A stretch of 64,000 bases of DNA from Desulfitobacterium hafniense DCB-2 (GTDB taxonomy: Bacteria > Bacillota > Desulfitobacteriia > Desulfitobacteriales > Desulfitobacteriaceae), in the NCBI RefSeq assembly GCF_000021925.1, contig NC_011830.1, positions 1 through 64,000 on the forward strand, written 5' to 3'. This document shows positions 50,389 through 59,509 of this stretch, piece by piece. Both the position numbers and the translations under genes were made by a program. The notes beneath the pieces were generated by a model. The model was not told the origin of the DNA. It ran no database searches and saw only the letters and a program-made list of their open reading frames with translations. Numbering within the stretch: position 1 is the first letter of the stretch; each line of letters begins with the position of its first letter.

Positions 50389-50643
50389 ATGACCTTAATT
50401 TTTTTGGCCTTATTCGTTCTATTGATCGGCTTGGTGGTTAAGAGCAGCTTAGGTCAACCCAACACCTTTTTAAAGGCGGGGATTCACATCCTGGGAGGAA
50501 TCGTGGGCCTGTGGTTCTTCGACTTGATATTAAGTGTTGTCGGATTTGGTATTCCTATTAACGTATTTACCATAACTTTGGTAGGTCTTTTAGGTTTTCC
50601 GGGAGTCGTGGCTTTGGTGGGCCTGCAGGTCCTGGGCATTTAA
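50389..50643 (+). CDS. bofA: BofA-like pro-sigma-K processing inhibitor
   Basis: An 84-residue protein with two or three hydrophobic segments and the family pattern NTFLKAGIHILGGIVGLWFF, then GFGIPINVFTI and GLLGFPGVVALVGLQVLGI. In B. subtilis BofA holds the SpoIVFB protease inactive in the forespore outer membrane until sigma-K activation, and bofA is downstream of recR as here. ATG 50389 follows AAAGGAGGG; a start 51 bases upstream lacks such a site. It supports a sporulating host. Confidence 0.9.
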   Translation: MTLIFLALFVLLIGLVVKSSLGQPNTFLKAGIHILGGIVGLWFFDLILSVVGFGIPINVFTITLVGLLGFPGVVALVGLQVLGI

Positions 50644-50752
50644 CCTTGAAAAGTTCAAAGGGTTTTAGGGGAGAATTAGGGTTTTTAAATGTGATTTTTT
50701 TCGTTTATGGCGGTTTTTTTACATAATTATTCATCTAGCTCCATTTTACGTC

Positions 50753-50822
50753 TTGACGGATTTATCCAGCCGAGAGTATACTGATACTGACTGCAGGGGA
50801 CGTTTCGGTCTAACTACCGAAA
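50753..50822 (+). promoter_or_regulatory. nifJ promoter and structured leader
   Basis: TTGACG (50753-50758), 18-bp spacer and TATACT (50777-50782) give a start near 50790, about 230 nt before the nifJ ATG. A stem TTTCGGT (50803-50809)/ACCGAAA (50816-50822) extends outward through GGGGAC and GTTCCC. No known riboswitch core was recognised in the rest of the leader, which is T/A-rich. Confidence 0.6.
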
Positions 50823-51020
50823 TAGTTCCCTCAACTCGTTTTTATAGAATTTTTGCGAAAATTTAATCATTTGATTTCCGAAAGATTATCATTAACCCCT
50901 TTTTTCTCATCTTTATTCATTGCTTTACATAAGCAAGGTTTGGGTGGAAAAAGAACTTCCTTAAAAAAGAATCTCTTTTTTAACCCTTTTATTAAATTTT
51001 CTTTTAGGAGGATGTACCAA

Positions 51021-54000
51021 ATGGCAAAAATGAAGACAATGGATGGTAACGAAGCTGCTGCTCTGGCGTCGTATGCGTTTACAGAAGTAGCAACCATCTT
51101 CCCGATCACTCCCTCTTCAACGATGGCTGAATTGGTAGATGAATGGGCTGCCCATAACAAGAAAAATATCTTCGGTCAACCTGTCAAAGTTGTTGAGATG
51201 CAATCTGAAGCAGGAGCTGCCGGTGCAGTTCACGGGTCCCTTCAGGCTGGTGCTCTTACCACCACCTATACAGCTTCGCAAGGTCTGCTCTTAATGATTC
51301 CGAATATGTATAAAATCGCCGGCGAACTTCTGCCCAGCGTCTTCCACGTCAGTGCCCGGGCTTTGGCTACCCATGCGCTGTCCATTTTCGGTGATCACCA
51401 GGATGTTATGTCCGTAAGAGCTACCGGTTTTGCTCAATTGTCTTCACATAATGTTCAAGAAGCTTTAGACCTGGGCTTTATTGCTCATTTAGCCACCATC
51501 AAAGCCAAAGTTCCTTTCGTTCATTTCTTCGATGGGTTTCGTACATCCCATGAAATTCAAAAAATCGAAGTAACCGATTATGATGATGTGGCAAAACTCT
51601 TAGACCGTGACGCTCTCCAGGCTTTCCGGGACAATGCCTTGAATCCTGAGCGCCCTGTTCTGCGCGGTACTGCCCAAAACCCCGATGTCTATTTCCAAGG
51701 CCGTGAAGTATCCAACCGCTATTATGATGCTGTTCCTGATATTGTGGCCCATTATATGGACGAATACGCTAAGATCACCGGCCGTGAATACCAGCCATTC
51801 CAATACTATGGTGCTGAAGATGCTGAGCGTGTGATCATCGCCATGGGTTCTGTTTGTGATACCATTGAAGAAACTGTGGATTATTTAGTAGCAAAAGGTG
51901 AAAAAGTGGGCGTGGTTAAGGTTCACCTCTTCCGTCCTTTCTCTACTAAATATCTGTTCAAGGTTCTGCCTAAGACCGTTAAGGCCATCGCCGTTCTTGA
52001 CCGGACCAAAGAGCCTGGTTCCACTGGCGAACCTCTCTATCTCGATGTGAAGGATTCCTTCTTCAATCATGAAATCAAGCCTGTGATCGTGGGCGGACGT
52101 TATGGTTTAGGTTCCAAAGATACAACTCCTTCCCAAGTACTGGCTGTTTACAAGAATCTTGCCCAAGCTGAGCCAAAGAATGACTTCACCATCGGTATCG
52201 TGGACGATGTTACCTTCAAATCTTTACCGGAAGATGAAGTTGTCAGCACCGCTCCTGAAGGCACTATTGCTTGTAAATTCTGGGGATTAGGCTCTGACGG
52301 TACCGTTGGCGCCAACAAGCAAGCGATTAAAATTATTGGTGACCACACCACTATGTACGCTCAGGCTTATTTCCAATACGATTCCAAGAAATCCGGTGGT
52401 ATCACCATTTCCCACGTTCGTTTTGGTAAAAAACCCATCAAATCCCCTTACTATGTATCCGATGCCAACTATGTTGCCTGCCATAACCAAGCCTATGTCG
52501 GTCAATATGATCTGACCAAAGGTCTGAAGAAAGGCGGCACCTTCGTCCTGAATTGCCAATGGCAGCCTGAAGAATTGGCAGACAAGCTTCCTGCTTCCAT
52601 GAAACAATTCATCGCCAAGAATGATATTAAACTCTACATTATTGATGCAGTCTCCATCGCCCGGGAGATCGGTTTAGGCTCCCGTATCAATATGGTTATG
52701 CAATCCGCTTTCTTTAAGCTCGCCAATGTTATTCCTGTGGAAGAAGCCCTCGGCTATCTGAAGGAATCCGTGGTCAAAACTTATGGGAAAAAGGGACAGA
52801 ACATCGTTGATATGAACAATGCCGCTATTGATCGCGGTGCGGATTCCCTGGTCAAGGTTGAGGTTCCCGCCTCCTGGGCCGACGCTGCTCCCGCCCAAGC
52901 TGAAGCAGCTGCTGCCGCAGATCTTCCCGAGTATGTGGCCAAAATCCAAAATGTTATGAACGCCCAAGAAGGGGACAGCCTTCCTGTCAGTGCTTTTGTA
53001 GGCCGTGAAGACGGAACGGTTCCCGTAGGCACCACTGCTTATGAGAAGCGTGGTATTGCTGTAATCGTGCCTGAATGGGATGTTGAAAAGTGTATCCAAT
53101 GTAACCAATGCTCTTATGTATGTCCTCATGCGGCTATCCGTCCCTTCTTGCTGAATGAAGAAGAAGTGGCCAATGCTCCCGAAGGCTTCGTGACCAAGAA
53201 AGCTCTTGGCAAGGAAGCCGACGGCCTCCAGCTTCGTGTTCAAGTGAGCCCGCTGGATTGCACAGGCTGCGGCAACTGCGCTGAAGTATGCCCGGCTAAA
53301 GGCAAGGCTTTGGTCATGAAGGATGCGGCTGAACAAACTGCCGCCCAAGCCGGTAATTGGGAATATGCTTTGACTGTGACCAACAAAGCTGAGCGTTTTG
53401 ATATCACCACCGTTAAAGGCAGCCAATTTGCCCAACCTCTCCTCGAGTTCAACGGCGCTTGCCCGGGCTGCGGAGAAACAGCTTATGTTAAGCTCCTCAC
53501 CCAGCTTTACGGCGATCGCATGATGATTGCCAACGCCACCGGATGCAGCTCCATCTGGGGCGGCAGTGCTCCTTCCGTACCTTATACTGTCAATGCCAAG
53601 GGACAAGGTCCTACCTGGGCGAACTCCCTCTTTGAAGACAATGCCGAGTTCGGTTACGGTATGTATCTTGGCGTGCGTCAACAGCGGGAAAAACTGGCTC
53701 TGTTGATGGAAGAAGCTTGCGCAACCGAAATCAGCGCCGACATGAAGGAAGCGTTCCAAGAGTGGATCGCCGGCATGGATGATGCCGATGCTTCCAAAGC
53801 TGCTGCCGCTAAGGTTCGTGCCGCTCTGGATGTTTACGAAGGCGACAGCGCTTTGATCGCTGATATTAAAGGCAGAAAAGATCATCTTGTCAAGAAATCC
53901 CAATGGATCGTCGGCGGTGACGGCTGGGCTTATGATATCGGTTACGGCGGTTTAGACCATGTCCTGGCTTCCGGTGACGACGTCAATATTCTGGTTATGG

Positions 54001-54551
54001 ACACCGAAGTTTACTCCAATACTGGCGGTCAATCTTCCAAGGCTACCCCCCGCGCTGCTGTGGCGAAATTCGCAGCTGCCGGTAAGAAGATCCGCAAGAA
54101 AGACCTGGGTATGATGGCCATGAGCTATGGCTATATCTATGTGGCCCAAGTAGCCCTTGGTGCTAATATGGCTCAAACCATCAAGGCGATGAAAGAGGCC
54201 GAAGCTTACAAAGGACCTTCCATCATCATTGCTTATGCTCCTTGCATCAACCATGGCCTGAAGTCCGGTATGTCCAAGAGCGTTACCGAAGCGAAAAAAG
54301 CGGTTGAAGCCGGTTACTGGCATCTCTATCGCTTCAACCCCGATCTCGAAGATCAAGGCAAGAATCCTTTCACCCTGGATTCCAAAGAGCCCACAGCTTC
54401 CTTCCGTGACTTCCTCATGGGCGAAGTTCGGTACACCTCCTTGATCAACACCTTCCCGGAATCTGCCGAAGAGCTCTTTGAAGGTGCCGAGAAATATGCG
54501 AAGGTCCGCTTGGATTCTTATAAGCGCTTGGCAAGTTACAAATACGAATAA
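51021..54551 (+). CDS. nifJ: Pyruvate:ferredoxin (flavodoxin) oxidoreductase
   Basis: This homodimeric TPP/Fe-S enzyme oxidises pyruvate to acetyl-CoA and reduces ferredoxin in anaerobes. The 1176-residue single chain has the usual domain order: N-terminal TPP-related domain (FPITPSSTMAELVDEW), gamma domain, two 4Fe-4S motifs (CIQCNQCSYVCP and CTGCGNCAEVCP, about 690-755), and a C-terminal TPP domain (NGACPGCGETAY, GDGWAYDIGYGGLD). ATG 51021 follows AGGAGG at 9 nt; in-frame codons upstream lie in the untranslated leader. Strong codon bias suggests high expression. Monocistronic with a terminator. Confidence 0.97.
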   Translation: MAKMKTMDGNEAAALASYAFTEVATIFPITPSSTMAELVDEWAAHNKKNIFGQPVKVVEMQSEAGAAGAVHGSLQAGALTTTYTASQGLLLMIPNMYKIAGELLPSVFHVSARALATHALSIFGDHQDVMSVRATGFAQLSSHNVQEALDLGFIAHLATIKAKVPFVHFFDGFRTSHEIQKIEVTDYDDVAKLLDRDALQAFRDNALNPERPVLRGTAQNPDVYFQGREVSNRYYDAVPDIVAHYMDEYAKITGREYQPFQYYGAEDAERVIIAMGSVCDTIEETVDYLVAKGEKVGVVKVHLFRPFSTKYLFKVLPKTVKAIAVLDRTKEPGSTGEPLYLDVKDSFFNHEIKPVIVGGRYGLGSKDTTPSQVLAVYKNLAQAEPKNDFTIGIVDDVTFKSLPEDEVVSTAPEGTIACKFWGLGSDGTVGANKQAIKIIGDHTTMYAQAYFQYDSKKSGGITISHVRFGKKPIKSPYYVSDANYVACHNQAYVGQYDLTKGLKKGGTFVLNCQWQPEELADKLPASMKQFIAKNDIKLYIIDAVSIAREIGLGSRINMVMQSAFFKLANVIPVEEALGYLKESVVKTYGKKGQNIVDMNNAAIDRGADSLVKVEVPASWADAAPAQAEAAAAADLPEYVAKIQNVMNAQEGDSLPVSAFVGREDGTVPVGTTAYEKRGIAVIVPEWDVEKCIQCNQCSYVCPHAAIRPFLLNEEEVANAPEGFVTKKALGKEADGLQLRVQVSPLDCTGCGNCAEVCPAKGKALVMKDAAEQTAAQAGNWEYALTVTNKAERFDITTVKGSQFAQPLLEFNGACPGCGETAYVKLLTQLYGDRMMIANATGCSSIWGGSAPSVPYTVNAKGQGPTWANSLFEDNAEFGYGMYLGVRQQREKLALLMEEACATEISADMKEAFQEWIAGMDDADASKAAAAKVRAALDVYEGDSALIADIKGRKDHLVKKSQWIVGGDGWAYDIGYGGLDHVLASGDDVNILVMDTEVYSNTGGQSSKATPRAAVAKFAAAGKKIRKKDLGMMAMSYGYIYVAQVALGANMAQTIKAMKEAEAYKGPSIIIAYAPCINHGLKSGMSKSVTEAKKAVEAGYWHLYRFNPDLEDQGKNPFTLDSKEPTASFRDFLMGEVRYTSLINTFPESAEELFEGAEKYAKVRLDSYKRLASYKYE

Positions 54552-54574
54552 GATTCATCCTGGATTGCAGTAAG

Positions 54575-54600
54575 AGAGCGGGCTTTGGCCCGCTCTTTTT
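54575..54600 (+). terminator. Terminator after nifJ
   Basis: AGAGCGGGC (54575-54583) and GCCCGCTCT (54588-54596) form a 9-bp GC-rich stem with a 4-nt loop, followed by T. Confidence 0.95.
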
Positions 54601-54725
54601 GCACGGTCATAAAATTATAAGCAGGCAGTGGTACATTGACTTAAAACCAGGCTAATGGTTATAATAATTTATATAAATGTGATTTTAAAACGTAAAATTC
54701 TTATAAAAGTGTGGGAGGCAGCCTT

Positions 54726-56078
54726 GTGGAAAGGATCATCATGCAGGATTTACTGCGTTGGAAAAACTCCAAACATCGCAAACCACTCATTTTGAAAGGC
54801 GTACGGCAGGTGGGCAAGACCTGGCTGCTCAAAGAATTTGCCAGACGCTATTATAACAACTTAGCCTATTTTAACTTTGATGAGCATCCGGAATATAAGC
54901 AGTTCTTTGAAAACACCAAAGACGTGGAACGCATTTTACAAAACTTGATGATGGCGAGCGGGCAGATCATTAATCCCAAAGAGCCTGGGACTACCCTCAT
55001 AGTATTTGATGAGATCCAGGAGTGTCCCAATGCTTTAAATACCCTTAAATATTTCTGCGAAAACACCCCTCACTATCATGTGGCCTGTGCCGGTTCCCTT
55101 CTGGGCATCGCCTTGTCCAAGCCTGCCTCTTTTCCGGTCGGCAAGGTGGATTTTTTAGAAATCGGGCCGATGACCTTTACGGAATTTTTGCTGGCCAACG
55201 GTGACGGAAATTTTGTCTCTTACCTTGACAACTTAGATAGAATTGAACCGATTCCTGATGCTTTTTTTAATCCTCTTTATGAAAAGCTGAAGATGTACTT
55301 TGTGACGGGTGGGATGCCGGAATCTGTTCGTTCCTGGACTGAAGAACGGGATGTAGAATTGGTGCAACAAGTGCTGGCCAATATTCTTGGGGCCTATGAA
55401 CGGGATTTTGCCAAGCATCCTGACCCCAAAGACTTTCCTAAAATATCATTGATCTGGAAGTCGTTGCCTTCACAGCTGGCCAGGGAAAATAAAAAATTTA
55501 TTTATAAAGTTGTCAAGGAAGGGGCCAGGGCCAGGGAATATGAGGAGGCACTGCAGTGGCTTTGCGATGCCAGCCTTGCTTATAAGATATACCGCAGCAG
55601 TGCCCCAGGATTGCCGATTTCCGCCTATGATGACCTGGCTGCGTTTAAGCTGTATCTGGTGGATGTGGGGCTTTTGCGCCGATTGTCCCTATTGGCCCCT
55701 TCGGCTTTTGGTGAAGGGAACCGGCTGTTTGTGGAGTTTAAAGGAGCTCTCAGCGAGAACTACGTGCTTCAGGCGTTGCGCAATCAGCTTGAGGCCATGC
55801 CTCGTTACTGGACGATGGATAACCCACGGCATGAAGTGGATTTTTTAATTCAGAGAGAAAACGAGATAATTCCTGTTGAGGTTAAATCGGAAACCAATGT
55901 GGAGAGCAGGAGCCTGAAGAAGTTTAAAGAAAAATACGGTGACAAAGTAAAACTTCGTGTCCGTTTCTCCCTGAATAATTTACGGCTGGACGGTGATTTG
56001 CTGAATATCCCACTGTTCATAACTGATTATGCAGATAAGCTGATCGGTATGGCTTTAACGGATCAGCCCAAAGAATAA
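54726..56078 (+). CDS. AAA ATPase with DUF4143 C-terminal domain
   Basis: A 450-residue protein: AAA_14-type ATPase with Walker A GVRQVGKT (25-32) and Walker B LIVFDEIQEC (about 95-104), then a DUF4143 domain with a nuclease-like segment DFLIQRENEIIPVEVKSE (Asp...Glu-x-Lys, about 374-391). GTG 54726 lies 8 nt after GGGAGG; GTG 54711 is possible. The family is widespread, often near mobile DNA, and its function is not established. It interrupts an otherwise core region, and no antitoxin or partner gene is next to it. Confidence 0.85.
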   Translation: MERIIMQDLLRWKNSKHRKPLILKGVRQVGKTWLLKEFARRYYNNLAYFNFDEHPEYKQFFENTKDVERILQNLMMASGQIINPKEPGTTLIVFDEIQECPNALNTLKYFCENTPHYHVACAGSLLGIALSKPASFPVGKVDFLEIGPMTFTEFLLANGDGNFVSYLDNLDRIEPIPDAFFNPLYEKLKMYFVTGGMPESVRSWTEERDVELVQQVLANILGAYERDFAKHPDPKDFPKISLIWKSLPSQLARENKKFIYKVVKEGARAREYEEALQWLCDASLAYKIYRSSAPGLPISAYDDLAAFKLYLVDVGLLRRLSLLAPSAFGEGNRLFVEFKGALSENYVLQALRNQLEAMPRYWTMDNPRHEVDFLIQRENEIIPVEVKSETNVESRSLKKFKEKYGDKVKLRVRFSLNNLRLDGDLLNIPLFITDYADKLIGMALTDQPKE

Positions 56079-56143
56079 TTCCACCCCATCCGAGTTAAAC
56101 TACCATAAATTGTGTGTAAAAAAGCTTCTGCAGGGGAAGGAAG

Positions 56144-56626
56144 ATGGATATGGACCAGGAAGATCTGATACGAAGGCTGAATTGGTTCTACAGCTTGGAG
56201 ATGAACCAAGTGGAGCTATATAAGGTGCAAAGCAAGCAGTTTAAAGATCACTATGCCGGGCAGGTCTTTGAGAGAGTGGCCGCCATAGAACAGTCCCATG
56301 TGGATAATGTGGCCGCCCGCATTACGAGTTTAGGCGCCAAGCCTACCCTGCTGGGAGAAGTGGTTTCTCCCATCCTCGGCATGTCCTTAGGCAATCTGAT
56401 GTCTTTAACCGGCCTGGAGAGAACTCTGCAGCTGAATATGGAACTGGAAAGAAAGGCTATGAGCGATTATAAGAAATTAATTGAGGATCTGGTGGCAGGG
56501 GGAGAGGATCCCGGCGGGGATCTTTGCAGCCAGCTGAAAGATAATTTTGTGGATGAGCATCTGCATACGGCATTGTTCGATACCCTGAGGGAGAATTTGA
56601 TGGAAGACAAGATCGAGACACTATAA
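56144..56626 (+). CDS. Ferritin-like domain protein
   Basis: A 160-residue helical protein with the four-helix ferritin-like pattern: Glu residues in LEMNQVELYKVQ, IEQSH (about 47-51), a Glu in MELERKAMSDYKK (about 100) and DEHLH (about 144-148). These could bind two metal ions, as in rubrerythrin or COQ7-like hydroxylases. There is no rubredoxin domain. Substrate or role unknown; oxygen or peroxide defence is a guess. ATG 56144 follows GGGGAAGGAAG. Monocistronic with a terminator. Confidence 0.7.
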   Translation: MDMDQEDLIRRLNWFYSLEMNQVELYKVQSKQFKDHYAGQVFERVAAIEQSHVDNVAARITSLGAKPTLLGEVVSPILGMSLGNLMSLTGLERTLQLNMELERKAMSDYKKLIEDLVAGGEDPGGDLCSQLKDNFVDEHLHTALFDTLRENLMEDKIETL

Positions 56627-56659
56627 TTCCTTCCCTGGCCAAGATTAAATCAAAATTGG

Positions 56660-56700
56660 GGAGATAGAATCTTATCTATTTAGGAAAGGATTCTATCTCC
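56660..56700 (+). terminator. Terminator after ferritin-like gene
   Basis: GGAGATAGAATC (56660-56671) and GATTCTATCTCC (56689-56700) form a perfect 12-bp stem with a 17-nt loop; TTTTCT follows. Confidence 0.85.
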
Positions 56701-56824
56701 TTTTCTATAGGCTTAGCCTGGAAAGGGGCTGGTCTGCAGTGCTGAAAACCCTGCAAATGCAGCATGGGTGTATAAGAGAAAAGCTTTCCGAGGACAATAA
56801 GCACATAAGGAGGGGGTGGTCGTT

Positions 56825-58396
56825 TTGGCTAAACGTTTTTTCACCATGATCAAAGAACTTACTCAGCGTCCTTATCGGAAGAGAATCCGGGTGGTTCATA
56901 AGGTTCCTATCGATCAAGAATGGGATAAGCCTGTTTCTTTTGCGCGGATTAAAGAAGAATTATCCAAAAGCAGCGATATTATTTTTCGTGATTTCATTTT
57001 GCGGGGCAAAGAAGATATACCCTGTTCCCTTGGCATGGTGGATGGTTTGGTTGATAAAGATTTATTAGATGCTTATATCCTGCGGGTGATCATGGTCGAA
57101 GCCGTCGATGATCCGGTCTTTCAGGAAATGACTCTAAAAAATGTCAACGATCGCTTGCTGGATCTTTTCACGCCAGCCAATGAAGTGAAGAAGATCGGTC
57201 GCTTGGGGGAGGCCATTGATGGGATGCTGTCCGGGGATGCGGTTCTTTTCATTAAGGAAAGCCAGGAGGCCCTTGTCATCAGTGCCCGTGGCTGGTCAGA
57301 CCGGGGGGTGGGCGTTCCCCAAAACGAATCCTCTATCCGCGGACCTAAGGAGGGGTTCAATGAGACCCTGCGGACCAACACCTCCCTGCTGCGAAGAAAG
57401 ATCAAGCATCCATCTCTGCGGCTGCTTTCCATGAAAATCGGCGATCTTTCGAAAACGGATGTGGTGATTGCTTATGTGGAGACTATCGCCAATATGGACG
57501 TGGTTGGAGAGGTGCTTAAACGACTGAGCCGTATCCGAACCGATGCGGTGATTTCCGGAGACATGCTGGAGGAGTTGATCGAGGATCATCCCTATTCTCC
57601 TTTTCCCCAAATCTCCAATACAGAACGGCCCGACATTGTAACCGCAGAGCTTTTGGAGGGGCGGGTGGCCATCATGGTGGACGGCACTCCTTCGGCCCTG
57701 ATCGTGCCGGTTACCCTGCCTATGTTTATGCAAGTCAATGACGATTATTATCAAAGAGCGATGATTGTCATTATTGTACGTACGATACGCTATTGGGGAG
57801 CCTTTATAGCCCTTTTGGCCCCCAGTCTGTATATTGCTGTAACCACGTTTCATCAGGAATTGCTGCCCACCTCTATGCTCTTAAGTCTTGCTGCCAGTCG
57901 GGAGGCGGTGCCCTTCTCTGCCCTCGGGGAGGCATTATTAATGCTGCTGGCTCTCGAGATCCTCCAGGAGGGGGGGCTGAGGCTCCCTAAACCCATCGGA
58001 CAGACCATCGGGATCGTGGGAGCTTTGATCATAGGAGAGGCGGCGGTCGGCGCCGGTTTGATCAGCCCGATTATGGTGATTGTCATCGGGTTTACGGCGG
58101 TTTCCAGTTATACGATACCCTACTATGATTTGGCCATCGCCATCCGTTTGATTCGTCTGCCTCTGATGGTTCTGGCGGGAACCATGGGCTTTTTCGGGCT
58201 GGCCATTGGACTCTACCTTTGCATAATACATTTGCTGGGTTTGCGATCCTTTGGCACTCCCTACCTTAGCCCCATTGCCCCGTTAAGAATCCGTGCCTTT
58301 CTTCAGGATACTTTCGTCAGGGCGCCTTGGTGGGCTTCCAGAAAAATACCGGATTTAGTGGATGTTCATGATACGAAGTCGGGGAGGAAAAAATAA
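56825..58396 (+). CDS. gerAA: Spore germination protein GerAA type
   Basis: The A subunit of a nutrient germinant receptor in the spore inner membrane. The 523-residue protein has a soluble N-terminal region (1-240, with SDIIFRDFILRG) and four to six hydrophobic segments from about 285 on. TTG 56825 lies 8 nt after AAGGAGGGGG; GTG 56816 would overlap that site. It forms an operon with gerAB (no gap) and gerAC. The germinant cannot be read from the sequence. Confidence 0.93.
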   Translation: MAKRFFTMIKELTQRPYRKRIRVVHKVPIDQEWDKPVSFARIKEELSKSSDIIFRDFILRGKEDIPCSLGMVDGLVDKDLLDAYILRVIMVEAVDDPVFQEMTLKNVNDRLLDLFTPANEVKKIGRLGEAIDGMLSGDAVLFIKESQEALVISARGWSDRGVGVPQNESSIRGPKEGFNETLRTNTSLLRRKIKHPSLRLLSMKIGDLSKTDVVIAYVETIANMDVVGEVLKRLSRIRTDAVISGDMLEELIEDHPYSPFPQISNTERPDIVTAELLEGRVAIMVDGTPSALIVPVTLPMFMQVNDDYYQRAMIVIIVRTIRYWGAFIALLAPSLYIAVTTFHQELLPTSMLLSLAASREAVPFSALGEALLMLLALEILQEGGLRLPKPIGQTIGIVGALIIGEAAVGAGLISPIMVIVIGFTAVSSYTIPYYDLAIAIRLIRLPLMVLAGTMGFFGLAIGLYLCIIHLLGLRSFGTPYLSPIAPLRIRAFLQDTFVRAPWWASRKIPDLVDVHDTKSGRKK

Positions 58397-59509
58397 GTGG
58401 AACGTATATCCACCCATCAGTTCACAATATTAAGCACGGCGGTCTTATTGGGGACAACGTATATGGTCGCCGGATCAGGGCTGGCAGGAGCGGCTGGAAG
58501 GGATGGCTGGATGGCTATTCCGCCTGGGTTTGCCTTGGGAATCCCTTTGGCCTTGATGATATTTTCTCTAATGCCTCGCTACCCCGGTATGAATCTGATC
58601 GAAATATCGGAAAAAGTGCTGGGAAAGTGGCTCGGCAAGGGAATGGGGCTTTTATATAGTGCGATTACGCTCTATTTCGGGGCCATCTTATTGGGCCAGG
58701 GGGTGGATATGTATAATCGGAGTGTTCTCCCCCTGATGCCTCAATATATCCTGGTTTTAGGGCTCTTCGTGATTGTCGTCTATCTGTACTTCAGTGGGAT
58801 CGAAGTGTTAAGCCGCTTTTCAGAAGTGGTTTTTCCCATTATCTTTTTATCGCTGGTTTTTATAGCGTTATTCAGCATTCCCCGTTTTGAGCGGGGAGAG
58901 CTTTTTCCCATGTTGGATAATGGAATCAAACCCCTTCTTAGTGGTATAAGGAATGTGGCGCCTTGGCCAATGGAGTATATACTCTTTTTAGGAGGACTGC
59001 TGCCTTTTTTGCCACGCAAAGCCAAGGACTTAAAGGTTTTGAAAAAAGGGGTCTGGAAAGCTTTTTTTATGGTTATTGCCTTAAGCACCCTGATGGTGGT
59101 CATTCAGATCATGACCTTTGGCCCTTTTGAAACCTCCCGTCTTACCTATGCCCTTTTGGTACTGGGGAATATGATTGAGATTTCCCGGACCATATCCGGG
59201 GTTGAGGTTATTTTTACTCTGATCTGGACGGGGGCCTTGGCTTTAAAGGTCACAGCCCTGATGTTTGCGGGGATATGGGGTCTGCGCACTGTGTTCGGCA
59301 TAAAAAGCCGCAAAGCCGGTGTTAGAACGGGTGTTGTTGTCGGAATTATATATGTGCTGATTCCTTTATATACTTTAACAGGCATTACAGTGGTTGTGGA
59401 GATACAGCTGGTGGATCAGTATTTGATTCTCCCCTTCACAATGGTGTGGGTAGTCTTGGTATGGGGGGTGGAGCGATGGAAACGCCGCAAAAAAAGTTTT
59501 TCCCATTAA
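58397..59509 (+). CDS. gerAB: Spore germination protein GerAB type
   Basis: The B subunit of the germinant receptor, a member of the amino acid/polyamine/organocation transporter superfamily. The 370-residue protein has ten hydrophobic segments and the N-terminal STHQFTILSTAVLLGTTYMV. GTG 58397 directly follows the gerAA stop, with GGGGAGG 9 nt before. It overlaps gerAC by 34 bp. Confidence 0.93.
   Translation: MERISTHQFTILSTAVLLGTTYMVAGSGLAGAAGRDGWMAIPPGFALGIPLALMIFSLMPRYPGMNLIEISEKVLGKWLGKGMGLLYSAITLYFGAILLGQGVDMYNRSVLPLMPQYILVLGLFVIVVYLYFSGIEVLSRFSEVVFPIIFLSLVFIALFSIPRFERGELFPMLDNGIKPLLSGIRNVAPWPMEYILFLGGLLPFLPRKAKDLKVLKKGVWKAFFMVIALSTLMVVIQIMTFGPFETSRLTYALLVLGNMIEISRTISGVEVIFTLIWTGALALKVTALMFAGIWGLRTVFGIKSRKAGVRTGVVVGIIYVLIPLYTLTGITVVVEIQLVDQYLILPFTMVWVVLVWGVERWKRRKKSFSH

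Noticed and set aside
52674..53903. Long open frame on the minus strand inside nifJ (about 409 codons)
   Set aside because: It is fully antisense to a strongly biased, well-recognised gene and its translation matches no family; an effect of codon bias.
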